From the NCBI GenBank assembly GCA_033977485.1, contig CM066998.1, positions 56,138,274 through 56,202,273 on the forward strand: a stretch of 64,000 bases of DNA, read 5' to 3'. Made by a program: the position numbers and the translations under genes. The DNA is from Hydrangea macrophylla. Lineage: Eukaryota; Streptophyta; Magnoliopsida; Cornales; Hydrangeaceae. Of this stretch, positions 53,728 to 64,000 are shown one piece after another. Below the pieces are notes generated by a model, which was not told where the DNA came from, searched no databases, and saw only the letters and a list, made by a program, of their open reading frames with translations. Position 1 is the first letter of the stretch. The number at the start of each line of letters is the position of its first letter.

Positions 53728-53945
53728 TCGCGCGCGCGATGGTCGCACGAGCCACACTTCGCGGGAGCGACCTGCGCGCGCGAGGTGGCTGCTTCCAAGC
53801 AGAAAAGGTTTTATAAAAGAAAAAGGAAATCAGGCATATCGCGCGAGCGGCCTACGTGCGCGAGCTGTGTGTTTTCTGGCAGAAAGAAAAGTTTTTAAAT
53901 AAAAAGAAAATTGGGCCTATCGCGCGAGCGGCCCACGCGCGGGAC
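53728..53945 (+). repeat. CGCGCG palindrome cluster in the Tekay 5' LTR
   Basis: TCGCGCGCGCGA-like and CGCGCGAGCGGCC..CGCGCGA motifs recur about five times in an otherwise AT-rich LTR. The counterpart is 62155-62390. They lie downstream of the TATA box, probably in R/U5 or leader. Confidence 0.75.
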
Positions 53946-54239
53946 TTTTGGCAGTTTCTAGTTTTTGCTTATTTTGTGTTAAGGAACTATTTGTATGATA
54001 TTTTATGAGCTGTTAAAGCTCTGTTTGGGAAATTTATTAAAACAGAATCTTAATTGGTTATGTTTGAAAGATTAAATCGTTGTATTGTGACTTAACAATC
54101 CGCGTACGCACGTCGATTATATAATTCAGTGGATTGTCTCATATTTTAAAGTTTCATGACATACATGTGGAGTCAGTTGTATATGCATGGTGAGTGTGAA
54201 TGTGGGTCAGTATGGAATAGAGTAATGGTCAGTGTGGTA

Positions 54240-54640
54240 TAGTGAGTGCGGTTGAGATTGTGATGTGGACACTCCCTGGTAAGTGAGTACCAAAGTGTGT
54301 TGTGATTGATTAAGATTGCGGCAAGAGTGTCTTTGAAGTGCGACGGTGGCAAAACTGGACACTCCTTGACGACCATGGTAGCGTCAAAGTGTGTGAAGAC
54401 GAACTTAGACATTCCCTGGCACCCATGGTAGAGCTAAAGTGTGGCCTACGGACACTCCTTGATATCCGAGTCTGGATACTGCGTGAGGGTTCCTCCTGTA
54501 TTTTCATGGCGGATTAGGTATTAAAGTGTGAGGCATTGGACACTCCCTAGTGCCCCGGACCAAAGTGTGAGGCAAACTGGACATTCCCTGGCACCCCTGT
54601 GCTAAAGTGTGGCTATCGGAGTATTTCAAAGATACTGGTG
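54240..54640 (+). repeat. Degenerate GGACACTCC...AAAGTGTG hairpin repeats in the Tekay LTR
   Basis: Six units each read GGACAYTCCYTGG... then ..CCAAAGTGTG or ..CTAAAGTGTG, 45-70 bp apart. Within a unit CACT/AGTG and GGTA/TACC can pair. Both LTRs keep the array (second copy 62700-63065). Confidence 0.75.
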
Positions 54641-55277
54641 TGTGATAGTGGGTTGTTGGGTTTTGTCGAGAGAAAAGAGTCAGTAAGATGAGATGGTGCA
54701 TTGTTCTCATACACGGTCCCATATATGTGAATTATATCTTTTAAATAATATTGTGCTTGTTTCCTAAAATGAACTCCTTACTTTAATATAAACTTGTTGA
54801 ATCGAATGAGAAATGGAAAGAGGTAAATGAGTATATTTTACATTCAAAGTTATGTTTTTAATACTCATCAGCTTCTTGAAGCTGACGACGTTGATGCGTC
54901 CTGGACATTCGTGTTCAGGTTTTTCACGTTATGATCAGACTGAACATTATGATTATGCTAATTGAGAACGACTACTTGGAAGAAAGACTGATACTCCATG
55001 TTTTAAGTTAAAAACTGTTTTGTAATAAGGATGATTGTAATAGACCATTAGTTATTGTTTTGTCTGAAGGCGGTTTGTGCCTTTAGAGACCCCGTGCTAT
55101 AATATGTAATAAGTTAGAAAATATTTGTAAGCCTTGATTGCTCTACTCTGATTATTGTTTATTGTTGTTCGACGTTTGGGACGGAATCGATCCTTCAAAC
55201 TGTCGCGACCTACGGGTCCATAAAGGAAATTAAACGCTTTCCATATATATGCTACGTCGGGGCGTGACAGGATTTAG

Positions 55278-55290
55278 TGGTAGCAGAGCC
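55278..55290 (+). other. Primer binding site, initiator Met-tRNA type
   Basis: TGGTAGCAGAGCC, eight bases after the LTR, matches the usual TGGTATCAGAGC with one substitution. Confidence 0.75.
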
Positions 55291-55468
55291 AGGTTATTAT
55301 TTATCTCAAGATAGTTTAGCCAGGTTAGGGTTTACCAGTATAGACCCGATTCCACGATCTGTTAGCTTAAGCTTTGCACCCAGATGATACGACAGGGAGG
55401 GTAGACTCAGAACCCAAACGCTTAAGATTATCTCTTTCCTGATTTAAGTTAGTACCTTTTTATCAGGT

Positions 55469-56056
55469 ATGGACCCAGCTCAGCCGCTCTATGTACCAGA
55501 TGGGTTTGGAGGACATTTGATGACTCCCGGGGCAGTAGTCCCAGTTTTTCTCGATTTATATCACACCGCCATTGAGCAGCTGGCCACGATGGCTATAGTA
55601 TCAGATCTGTGGCACCAGGTTCATGTGGTAGGCTTAGTTGACTTGACTCATATCCGCCTAGAGCTTCGTTACTTCGCAGAGGCTCAGTGCTTGGTGTTGG
55701 TTGAGATTTTGAGGTTGGTCGATAGTGATGCTTTCTATCTTCCCCTCGAGATCCAGATTGTGCATGCCCATCTCGCACAGTTAGAGATGCCTCCGCCAGT
55801 GGTTCCCATCGCCGAAGACGATGCTGAGGCTGTTCATTTGGTTCCAGTAGGTGGAGAGGATGTAGAGGATGGCATAGGTCTAGATGACCTCACCGCTGAG
55901 CTCGAGGAGGAGCTAGCACTTGAGCTAGTTCTGCCTGAGGAGGTGCCAGTCCAGGCAGATGCCCTAGCACCTGCTTCCTCGTCGACCTCTCAGAGCTCTG
56001 ATTTTGATTTGGTGGGCCCGTTTCTTGTTCAGCGATTTCGCCCGTCGACTCGCTAG
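55469..56056 (+). CDS. Extra ORF upstream of gag in the Tekay element
   Basis: An intact 195-codon frame lies between the primer site and gag. The N-terminal half is mixed helix-like sequence (FLDLYHTAIEQLATM, LELRYFAEAQCLVLVEIL). The C-terminal half is strongly acidic (AEDDAEAVHL, DDLTAELEEELALEL) with a serine-rich stretch before a basic tail (RFRPSTR). No known domain was recognised, and there is no signal peptide or membrane segment. It ends 335 bp before gag. Extra 5' ORFs are reported mainly for grass chromoviruses, so this location in a probable eudicot is unusual. It has no stops, whereas gag-pol beside it has about eleven. Confidence 0.65.
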   Translation: MDPAQPLYVPDGFGGHLMTPGAVVPVFLDLYHTAIEQLATMAIVSDLWHQVHVVGLVDLTHIRLELRYFAEAQCLVLVEILRLVDSDAFYLPLEIQIVHAHLAQLEMPPPVVPIAEDDAEAVHLVPVGGEDVEDGIGLDDLTAELEEELALELVLPEEVPVQADALAPASSSTSQSSDFDLVGPFLVQRFRPSTR

Positions 56057-56391
56057 ATCTCCTGATAGCTGCTTATGGAGATGATTGACATTCTAGATAT
56101 GACTTTGTACATATTAACTACTTTTGACTATTAGCTCTACCTCTTTTTGCAAACTATAATTACATGCATTAGAGTATAGGGCAATAACCCCATTTTTGTA
56201 ACATTAACTCTTGCATGCGTCCTAACCCATATAGATAGGGTAGGCATTGACCTGATCATACACGCTTTTTGTATCTACTTGACAAGAAGTTATATATAAA
56301 ATATACTCTTTTGAATGTTGTCGTCATTTAAATTGCTTCATAGTACTGCTTCATGCATGTTTCTCATTCTACTATCACTATCATGCATAGA

Positions 56392-59300
56392 ATGGCTGGA
56401 GGACTAAGGAGGAACAAGAATATGATTGAGGGAGCACCTGAGGCTGCCGATCCCACAGGAATGTTCGAAGCATTTATCAGATGTTTAGAAAGAATCAGTA
56501 ATACGAATGATAACCAACGAGGCCATCAGACTGGAGATAAGCTACTGGAGAGATTTCGTGCGCTAAGGCCTGAGCAGTTTGCGGGTACCGCGGAACCATG
56601 GAAAGCAGAACGGTGGTTAAGATAGATGAACCGTATGTTCGAAGCTGTCTAGTGCAGTGAGATGGGCAAGAGGAGGTTAGATACTTTCCAATTGACTGAT
56701 GCCGCCGCAGATTGGTGGGATTCAGTCACAGCTACCATCGGGAATGAAGCTGCAACGAGAATGACATGGACTACATTTAAGGAAAGGTTTCTGGAGAAGT
56801 ACTTCCCAGCTACAGAAAGGCACAGAAGGGAGAAAGAATTCATGGATTTGACTCACGGAACTAAGTTGGTGCAAGAGTACACTACTCAGTTCGAGAGGCT
56901 GTCTCAGTTTGCCCCTCACATGGTTGATACCGAAGAACAGAGGATCCGTAAGTATAACCAAGGGCTGACACCGCAGATTCGTCACATGACTCTTGGCCAC
57001 CTAGATAAGTCTTTCGAAGGAATAGTCGGCCTGGCCATTGATTTGGAAGAAGATGCTCGAGTGAATCAAAATCAATTCGAATTCTGACCACCTCAAAGGG
57101 GTAATTTTGGAAATAGACCTCCAATGAATCGTAACCAAGGACAGAAGAGGAATTTTGACGGGAGCAAGAAGACCCAAGCTATCACCTATCCGACTCAACC
57201 TCGAGTTGGTGAAGGTAGTAATGCTGGAAAATTCTTCAACTGTGGCAACCTCGGTCATCTGGCTTGAGATTGCAAGGCACCAAGGCGTGCTGCTCAGCAA
57301 GGCATAGTTTGCTACAACTGTGGTGAACCAGGTCAAATCTGCAAGTTCTGTACTACTCCTAAGCAGGTGACATATGGTCAACAGAATCAAACTTGCTTGA
57401 ATGCTGTTATCCCAGATGCTGCTGGATATGACGAAACTATTTATGAAGAATGAGATTATGGAGAAGCTCAACCTGATCAACAAGCAGTGGAAGGTACATT
57501 AACTCTGTTTAACTCCCATGTTAAAGTGTTATTTGATACGGGTACTGCTCTTTCATTCATATCTGTTAGTACGATTCGAAGATTGGGTATCTTACCTCAT
57601 CGTTTAGAGAAAGCTTTGAAGGCTACCTCACCATTAGGAGCTGCAATCAGATTAGGACACGTGTGCAAGGATTGTCCCTTACGGCTAGGAGACCGTGAAA
57701 TTCTTGCAAGGCTGATTTCCCTATCAATGAAAGAGTTCAACATAATCCTCGGAATGGATTGGCTCTCTCAAAATCAAGCGAAGTTAGATTGTGCGAGGAA
57801 GAGAATTACATTCCGCAACAATGAGAATCAACCTTTTGATTTTCAATGTAACCCTTTGGGAGATATGTTCCTCACGAGATGCTTAGCCAACATCGAAGTC
57901 GTCAGTACAGAGATGACAGCGTCATCTATACCTGTAGTCAAGGACTTCGAAGAAGCATTTCAAGACGTTTCTAGTTTGCCGCCCGAGAGAAGTATAGAGT
58001 TCTGCATTGAGCTCATACCGGGTATAACTCTGATCACGAAGGTTCCCTACAGAATGGCCCCCACCGAATTGTTGGAATTGAAGGAACAAGTTCAAGAGCT
58101 CGAGAACCTAGGTTTTGTACGTCCAAGTACATCGCCTTGGGGAGCACCAGTGTTATTTATGAAGAAGAAGGACGGAACACTTTGGTTGTGTATCGATTAT
58201 AGAGAACTGAACCGCGTGACTATCAAGAATAAGTATCCCTTGCGTCAGATCGACGACTTGTTTGATCAACTACAAGGAGCTACGACATTTTCCAAAATAG
58301 ACCTAAGGTCGGGATATCATCAGTTGAGGGTACGAAAAGAAGATATACCTAAGACTGCGTTCAAAACCCGATATGGTCATTATGAATTTTTGGTGATGCC
58401 GTTTGGAATGACGAATGCCCCGATAGTGTTTATGGATCTGATGAACAGAGTGTTCAAGCCTTATTTGGATCAGTTTATCATCGTCTTCATTGATGATATT
58501 TTGATCTATTCTAAGTCAGCAGAAGAACACGAGCAACAACTACGGATTGCGATGCAGACGCTCAAGGATCACCAATTGTATGCCAAATTCAGTAAGTGTG
58601 AGTTCTGGCTACAAGAAGTTAAGTTTTTGGGACATAAGGTGTCATCCCAAGGAATTTCTATGGATTCATCCAAGACCGATGCTGTATCAAACTGGGTTAG
58701 GCCGAGCAACCCTACAGAGGTTAGGAGTTTTCTGGGACTCGCAGGCTATTACCGGAGATTTGTTGAGGGATTTTCCAAAATAGCTGCACCATTAACTGGA
58801 TTGACGAAGAAGAATTTGAAGTTCGACTGGACACAGAAGCATGAGCATGCCTTTCTAGAGTTGAAAGAGAGACTCACTACCGCACCGGTACTAGCTATAC
58901 CCAAGCCTGATAAGAAGTTCACTATCTTTAGTGATGCGTCATATCAAGGACTAGGGTGTGTACTTATGCAATATGGCAGAGTTATCGCCTATGGATCTAG
59001 ACAACTAAAGCCGAATGAGTTGAACTATCCCATTCATGATTTGGAATTGGAGGCCGTAGTATTCGCACTCAAGATTTGGAGACACTACCTCTACGGTGAG
59101 AAGTTTGATTTATTCTCCGATCACAAGAGTCTGAAATACTTGTTCACACAGAAAGAGTTGAACATGAGGTAACGCAGATGGATGGAGCCAATCAAAGATT
59201 ACGACTTCACGTTAGAGTACCACCCTGGTAAAGCTAATGTGGTCGCTGATGCTTTGAGTCGACAGACTCGGGAGACGATCACCTCCTTAATGGTTAGAGA

Positions 59301-60828
59301 ATGGCGAGCATTGGAGACGTTGGCAGAATTCGATGTACAGAGTGCTGAGGAAAGAGAAGGACAACTTTTTGGATGTCTTATCCTATAGCCTGTTCTTATC
59401 GACCGCATTATTAGAGCTCAGAAAGAAGATGATAAGTTTCAGTCATGGTTCGTTAAGATGTCAGAGAAAGATCCGACAGAATGGAAGGTGGGAGTCGATG
59501 GAGGATATCGATGCAGAGACAGATTATGTGTACCAGACTGTGGTAACTTGAAAAACGATATTCTGATAGAAACACATAGGTCGAGATATACAGTTCACCC
59601 AGGAGGAACGAAAATGTACAAGGATTTAAAGAGAAATTTCTGGTGGGAAGGTATGAAGAAGGATGTGGCCGAATTTGTATCCAAGTGCTTGACGTGTCAA
59701 CAAATCAAGGCTGAACATCAGAGACCGTCAGGATTGTTGTAACCGCTACCTATTCCTAGTTGGAAGTGGGAGCACATCACGATAGATTTTGTTGTAGGAT
59801 TGCCTCGATCGCAGCAGAATCATGACGCCATTTGGGTAATCGTGGATCGATTGACAAAGTCGGCTCATTTCATTACTTATAGTATGACTTACCCAGTAGA
59901 AAAGATGAGCCGGATATACATACAACAAGTTGTACGACTTTACGGTGCACCTGTGTCAATTGTGTCAGACCATGACGCGCGTTTTACTTCTGGATTTTGG
60001 AAAAGTCTGCAAGAAGCTATGGGAACCTCGCTCAAGATGAGTACTACTTTTCACCCTCAGACAGATGGGCAAACTGAGTGTGTCAATCAGATCATGGAGG
60101 ATATGCTTAGGGCTTGTGTTATAGATTTTGAAGAATCTTGGGAAACGCACTTGCCTTTGGTTGAGTTTGCCTATACCAACAGTTATCACACGAGTATCGG
60201 GATGGGTCCGTTCAAAGCATTGTAGGGATGACCATGTCGTTCTCCGTTGTGCTGGGCAGAAGTCGGAGATACAGAATTGTTGGGACCAGATTTGGTTAGA
60301 GAAACCAACGAAAAGATTTCTTTGGTCAAGGAAAGGATGAGAACCCCTCAAAGCCGGTATAAGAGTTATGCCGATCGACGTCGAAAAGATTTGGAGTTTA
60401 GCATCACAGATCACGTACTTCTTAAGGTATCACCGACCCGAGGAGTAGTACGCTTCGGTCTCAAGAGGGAAAAATTGGCTCCACGTTTCATCGGACCGTT
60501 CGAGATTTTGGAACGTGTCAAAAAAGTGGCATATCGACTAGCGTTACCACCGAAGATGTCTGGGGTTCACAATGTATTCCATGTGAGTATGTTAAGAAAA
60601 TACATACGAGATCCCTCACATGTGGTTAGTTATGACGATATTGAGGCGAGTCATAACGTATCCTACAAGGAGAGACCTGTGAAGATTCTGGATCAGAGTA
60701 TCAAGAAGCTGAGGAATAAGGATATTCCATTAGTGAAGGTTCAGTGAAATCACCATGGCGAGAATGAAGCCTCATGGGAAGTTGAAGCTGAGATGAGGAA
60801 GAAGTACCCGGAGTTGTTTCAGGACTAG
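56392..60828 (+). pseudogene. Tekay gag-pol polyprotein, one frame with about eleven stops
   Basis: One frame runs from ATG 56392 to the TAG at 60826. In order: gag capsid (RALRPEQFAGTAEPWKAERW, LEKYFPATERHRREKEF); two damaged zinc knuckles (first Cys replaced in KFFNCGNLGHLA, His replaced by Gln in CGEPGQ); protease [12 protein letters not shown] with [14 protein letters not shown] and FIDDILIYS; RNase H ([28 protein letters not shown]); integrase HHCC finger (CLTCQQIKAE), DDE core (ITIDFVVGLPRS, SDHDARFTSGFW, TDGQTECVNQIMEDML) and GPF motif; chromodomain (ERPVKILDQSIKKLRNKDIP, then ASWEVEAEMRKKYPELF). Stops: 56623, 56650, 57085, 57265, 57451, 59170, 59386, 59740, 60223, 60229, 60745. No frameshift was found. 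Catalytic Asp/Glu residues remain. Confidence 0.9.
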
Positions 60829-60860
60829 TTAGTCTTGATTTCGGGGGTGAAATCCTGTTT

Positions 60861-60873
60861 ATGGGAGGGAGGG
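60861..60873 (+). other. Polypurine tract of the Tekay element
   Basis: TGGGAGGGAGGG stands directly before the 3' LTR start TGTAATAACC. Confidence 0.8.
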
Positions 60874-63708
60874 TGTAATAACCTGCATTTTCATTTATTT
60901 GCATTGTCATATTTAAAATTCATTGTCTGCTTTTATTTAGTTACAATTTGTATGTTTAGAATTTATTTCTTGCTTTAATTCATATTTGAAATTCTTATTG
61001 GTGCCAAACTGCAATTTTTTTCAAAATTAGTAATACCTGTGTTGGATTTCAAAACTGTATTTCAAAACGGTGGAAATATTTTCTTTTGACTCAATCAGTA
61101 TTTTTATAAAACCAAAAAACCATTTCCTACGTTAAAATGAATTTTTTGTATTTTTGTGACGAACACCGCGCCGTGAAAATACCAGTTTACTTTCAAAACT
61201 GTCCGCGCGGTGCTAAACTTCCACAGATTTTAGGAAGTGATGTAAAGTGTGATTGGACTTATGCTTTATTTTTCCATTTATGGAAACAAATCATTGTCTT
61301 GTGCCTTGTTTGGACGTATCTACTTTGTGTATGTTAAACTTGTGCCAAAAGCTTTCATTCCCAAACAACCCAAGCTTGGACCCCTACATGCCTACTTGTC
61401 CCTTGACTCAACTGGAGAGTCTTATAATCTGTGTAAGTAAATCATATACGTATATACTCATCTCCTAAATTAGGAAATTGAAAAACAATTCATTTTGTTG
61501 AGTACATTAGGAGCTACTTGGGCTCCAAGTTCTTGTAGCTTTATATAAGCACACACATAGCTCACAAATTTACACACCACAGTTTCAGCACAGAGAGAAT
61601 AGAGAGAGCTTGAGAGTTAATTGCTGAAATTTTTAGAAGAGAAAGCTCCTACTCCTCCATAGCCAAAGCTTGGATTAATTTCTTATTGAGCTTATCTTTC
61701 TCAACGAATCTCTTTGCTTTTGATCAAGTGAGTATTATTAACTCACTAAAAATATATTTCATACCTATTTACTGCTTATGTAGATATGATGGTGATTCCA
61801 CCATTGTTAATTACAAAGTGAAGCTTGAAGCTCAAAACACGAATTTTTCAAGCTCAATCAAAATCTGTTTTGATAGATGATTATGAAAGATTATAGTACA
61901 TATAGACTATGGTTGAAGTTTTAGAGCCTAGTTTATTCATAGAAGGAAGTATATAAGAAATTAAGTTTTGACAACTTTTAATTTTTCATAAAATTGGAGA
62001 GCTATGGTTTGAATTATGTTAAGTTGATTATATATTCTTAGATCCATATATAACATGAAATATATACTAACAGTTCTGAAAATGGGTCAAAAAGACCCTG
62101 AATTTCTGAAACAGAGCAGTTCTTACGAAGAAGACGAAGCCTCTGCTTCATCTTGCGTGCGCGATCACGTGAGCGACCCGCGCGCGCGAGCTGGCTGGTT
62201 CCAAGCAGACAGAAAAGGTTTTAGAAAAGAAAAAGGAAAATCGGGTATATCGCGCTAGCGGACCGCGCGAGCAACCTTCGCGCGAGCGGCCCGCGCGCGC
62301 GAGCTGTGTGTTTTTTGGCAGAAAGAAAAGTTTTTAAAATAAAAGGAAAATTGGGCATCTCGCGCGAGCGGCCCGCACGCGCGACTTCTGGCAGTTTCTA
62401 GTTTTTGCTTGTTTTGTGTTAAGGAATTGTTTGTGTGATATTTTATGAGCTGTTAAAGTCTGTTTGGGAAATTTATTAAATCAAAATCTTAATTGGTTAT
62501 GTTTGAAAGATTAAAACGTTGCATTGTGACTTAACAATCCCCGTACGCACGTCGATTATGTAATTCAGTGGATTGTCTCATGTTTTAAAGTTTCATGACA
62601 TGTATGTGGAGTCAGTTGTACATACATGGTGAGTGTGAATGTGGGTCAGTATGGAATAGAGTAATGGTCAGTGTGGTATAGTGAGTACGGTTGAGATTGT
62701 GATGTGGACACTCCCTGGTAAGTGAGTACCAAAGTGTGTTGTGATTGATTGAGATTGCGGCGAGAGTGTCTTTGAATTGCGACGGTGGCAAAACTGGACA
62801 CTCCTTGACGACCATGGTAGCGTCAAAGTGTGTGAAGCCGAACTTGGACATTCTCTGGCACCCATGGTAGTGCTAAAGTGTGGCCTATGGACACTCCCTG
62901 ATACCAGAGTCTGGATACTGCGTGAGGGTTCCTCCGGTATTTGCATGGCGGATTAGGTATTAAAGTGTGAGGCATTGGACACTCCCTGGTACCCTGGACT
63001 AAAGTGTGAGGCAAATTGGATATTCCCTGGCACCCTTGTGCTAAAGTGTGGCTATCGGAGTATTTCAAAGATACTGGTGTGTGATAGTGGGTTGTTGGGT
63101 TTTGTCGAGAGAAAAGAGTCGGTAAGATGAGATGGTGCATTGTTCTCATACACGGTCCCATATATGTGAATTATATCTTTTAAATAATATTGTGCTTGTT
63201 TCCTAAAATGAACTCCTTGCTTTAATATAAACTTGTTGAATCAAATGAGAAATGGAAAGAGGTAAATGAGTATGTTTTACATTCAAAGTTATGTTTTTAA
63301 TACTCATCAGCTTCTTGAAGCTGATGACGTTGATGTGTCCTGGACATTCGTGTTCAGGTTTTTCAGGTTATAATCAGGCTGAACATTATGATTATGCCAA
63401 TTCAGAACGGATGCTTGGAAGAAAGACTGATACTCTATGTTTTATGTTATAAACTGTTTTGTAGTAAGGATGACTGTAATAGACCATTAGTTATTGTTTT
63501 GTCTTAAGGCGGTTTGTGCCTTTAGAGACCCCGTGCTGTAATATGTAATAAGTTAGAAAATATTTGTAAGCCTTGATTGCTATACTCTGATTATTGTTTA
63601 TTGTTGTTTGACGTTTGGGACGGAATCGATCCTTCAAACTGTCGCGACCTACGGGTCCATAAAGGAAATTAAATGCTTTCCATATTTATGCTATGTCGGG
63701 GTGTGACA
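60874..63708 (+). repeat. 3' LTR of the Tekay element (2.84 kb)
   Basis: It is collinear with 52430-55269, including the TATA box (61540-61549), CGCG palindromes (62155-62390) and GGACACTCC repeats (62700-63065). Confidence 0.9.
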
Positions 63709-64000
63709 TATGTGCCAATATAATAGACATAGTGCTAATTTAATCCCCAAAATCTCTAGTTTTACACGCGTATTTGAATTGATAAAATTCAATGATGATG
63801 TTACTCAAATGCGTGTAATTATGTGCTTTTATATATTTTATATGTTTAGGTAAAAATGAAATGAAATAAAGGGAAGAAAAAAAGTAGCAACCACACAATA
63901 GTATTTCTAATACATTATGTTAGTAAAAAATGTGAATAGTAGCAATGTCAGAAAGTTTCAACAAACAAACAAAACAGCAAAAATGAAAAAAAAAAGAGAA
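63709..64000 (+). repeat. Athila 3' LTR (continuation, runs off the window)
   Basis: TATGTGCCAATATAATAGAC... matches 43000-43290 of the 5' LTR, with small substitutions. Confidence 0.85.

Larger units (their letters stand above)
52430..55269 (+). repeat. 5' LTR of the Tekay element (2.84 kb)
   Basis: It has a TATA box TTTATATAAG at 53097-53106, a cluster of CGCGCG palindromes (53728-53945) and a series of GGACACTCC hairpin repeats (54240-54640). It differs from the 3' LTR by scattered substitutions and a few small indels; identity was not computed. Confidence 0.9.
52430..63708 (+). mobile_element. Tekay/Del-type chromovirus (Ty3/gypsy), complete but defective, 11.3 kb
   Basis: Two LTRs (52430-55269 and 60874-63708) start TGTAATAACCTGC and end GTGTGACA. 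CATGT (52425-52429) and TATGT (63709-63713) are the flanking duplications, with one change. Inside are an initiator-Met-tRNA-type primer site, an extra 5' ORF, and gag-pol in a single frame ending in a chromodomain. The polypurine tract GGGAGGGAGGG precedes the 3' LTR. The gene order (PR-RT-RH-INT-chromodomain) and the terminal chromodomain point to the Tekay lineage. Confidence 0.9.
42970..64000 (+). mobile_element. Athila-type Ty3/gypsy retrotransposon, internally deleted, hosting other elements
   Basis: A 5' LTR (42970-~45510), a tRNA-Asp-like primer site, a decayed gag, the C-terminus of integrase, extra-ORF remnants, a purine tract (TTGAGGGGTG at 52390) and the start of a 3' LTR (52400) follow in order on the plus strand. 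A solo Copia-like LTR (47144-47735) and a whole Tekay element (52430-63708) are inserted in it. The 3' LTR resumes at 63709 and runs off the window. The integrase tail (RWTGPYIV, YGTIVIEDPKDG, KVSRYKLKPFL) is Athila-like. Confidence 0.8.

Noticed and set aside
54173..54722. Minus-strand frames with repeated ECPVLPPSH-like peptides in the Tekay LTR
   Set aside because: They reflect the GGACACTCC DNA repeat and are mirrored in the other LTR; nothing suggests translation.
57001..57483. 160-codon minus-strand frame across gag
   Set aside because: Complement of gag coding sequence; the plus strand has clear capsid and zinc-knuckle motifs.

Overview
This window is plant nuclear DNA, most likely from a eudicot. 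The evidence is one intron-bearing S-domain receptor kinase gene, plant-type LTR retrotransposons (Tat, Athila, Tekay and Copia-like), a FAR1-type Mutator element, hAT elements, Stowaway and Tourist MITEs, and tRNA-derived SINEs. I cannot name the species. No element has a fully intact coding region; the receptor kinase is the only apparently functional host gene.

Layout. 1-5733 is the 3' end of a Tat-lineage Ty3/gypsy element: an antisense plant-mobile-domain gene (5' end only), a GC-hairpin cluster, a ~62 bp tandem array, a polypurine tract and a 2.9 kb 3' LTR. This LTR abuts the broken 5' part of a hAT transposase gene (5734-7182, minus strand). 7183-11570 is a dense cluster of small elements, many with clean target-site duplications. 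11832-22864 is an eight-exon G-type lectin S-receptor-like kinase (854 codons by my splicing), with an extra intron in the ectodomain and a 6.2 kb second intron full of repeats. 23103-25186 holds a 625 bp hAT-type element, a MITE and two SINEs with target-site duplications.

26774-35664 is a Mutator-like element with ~0.8 kb terminal inverted repeats and a FAR1-type transposase remnant. That remnant is split by a minus-strand LTR element (28490-34481) that has a tRNA-Asp primer site and no gag-pol. 35665-42969 is mostly non-coding, with a LINE RNase H fragment, a probable minus-strand LTR and a decayed coding remnant of unknown type. From 42970 to beyond the window lies an Athila element. Its pol is deleted, so gag runs straight into the integrase C-terminus; it carries a solo Copia-like LTR and a decayed extra ORF. 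A complete 11.3 kb Tekay-type chromovirus (52430-63708) sits inside its 3' LTR.

The retroelements form nested layers, so relative insertion order can be read: FAR1-MULE before the LTR element within it; Athila before both the solo LTR and the Tekay element. Coordinates of splice sites, LTR ends and duplications were read by eye; percent identities were not computed. Family names rest on recognised protein motifs and element structure, not on database searches.
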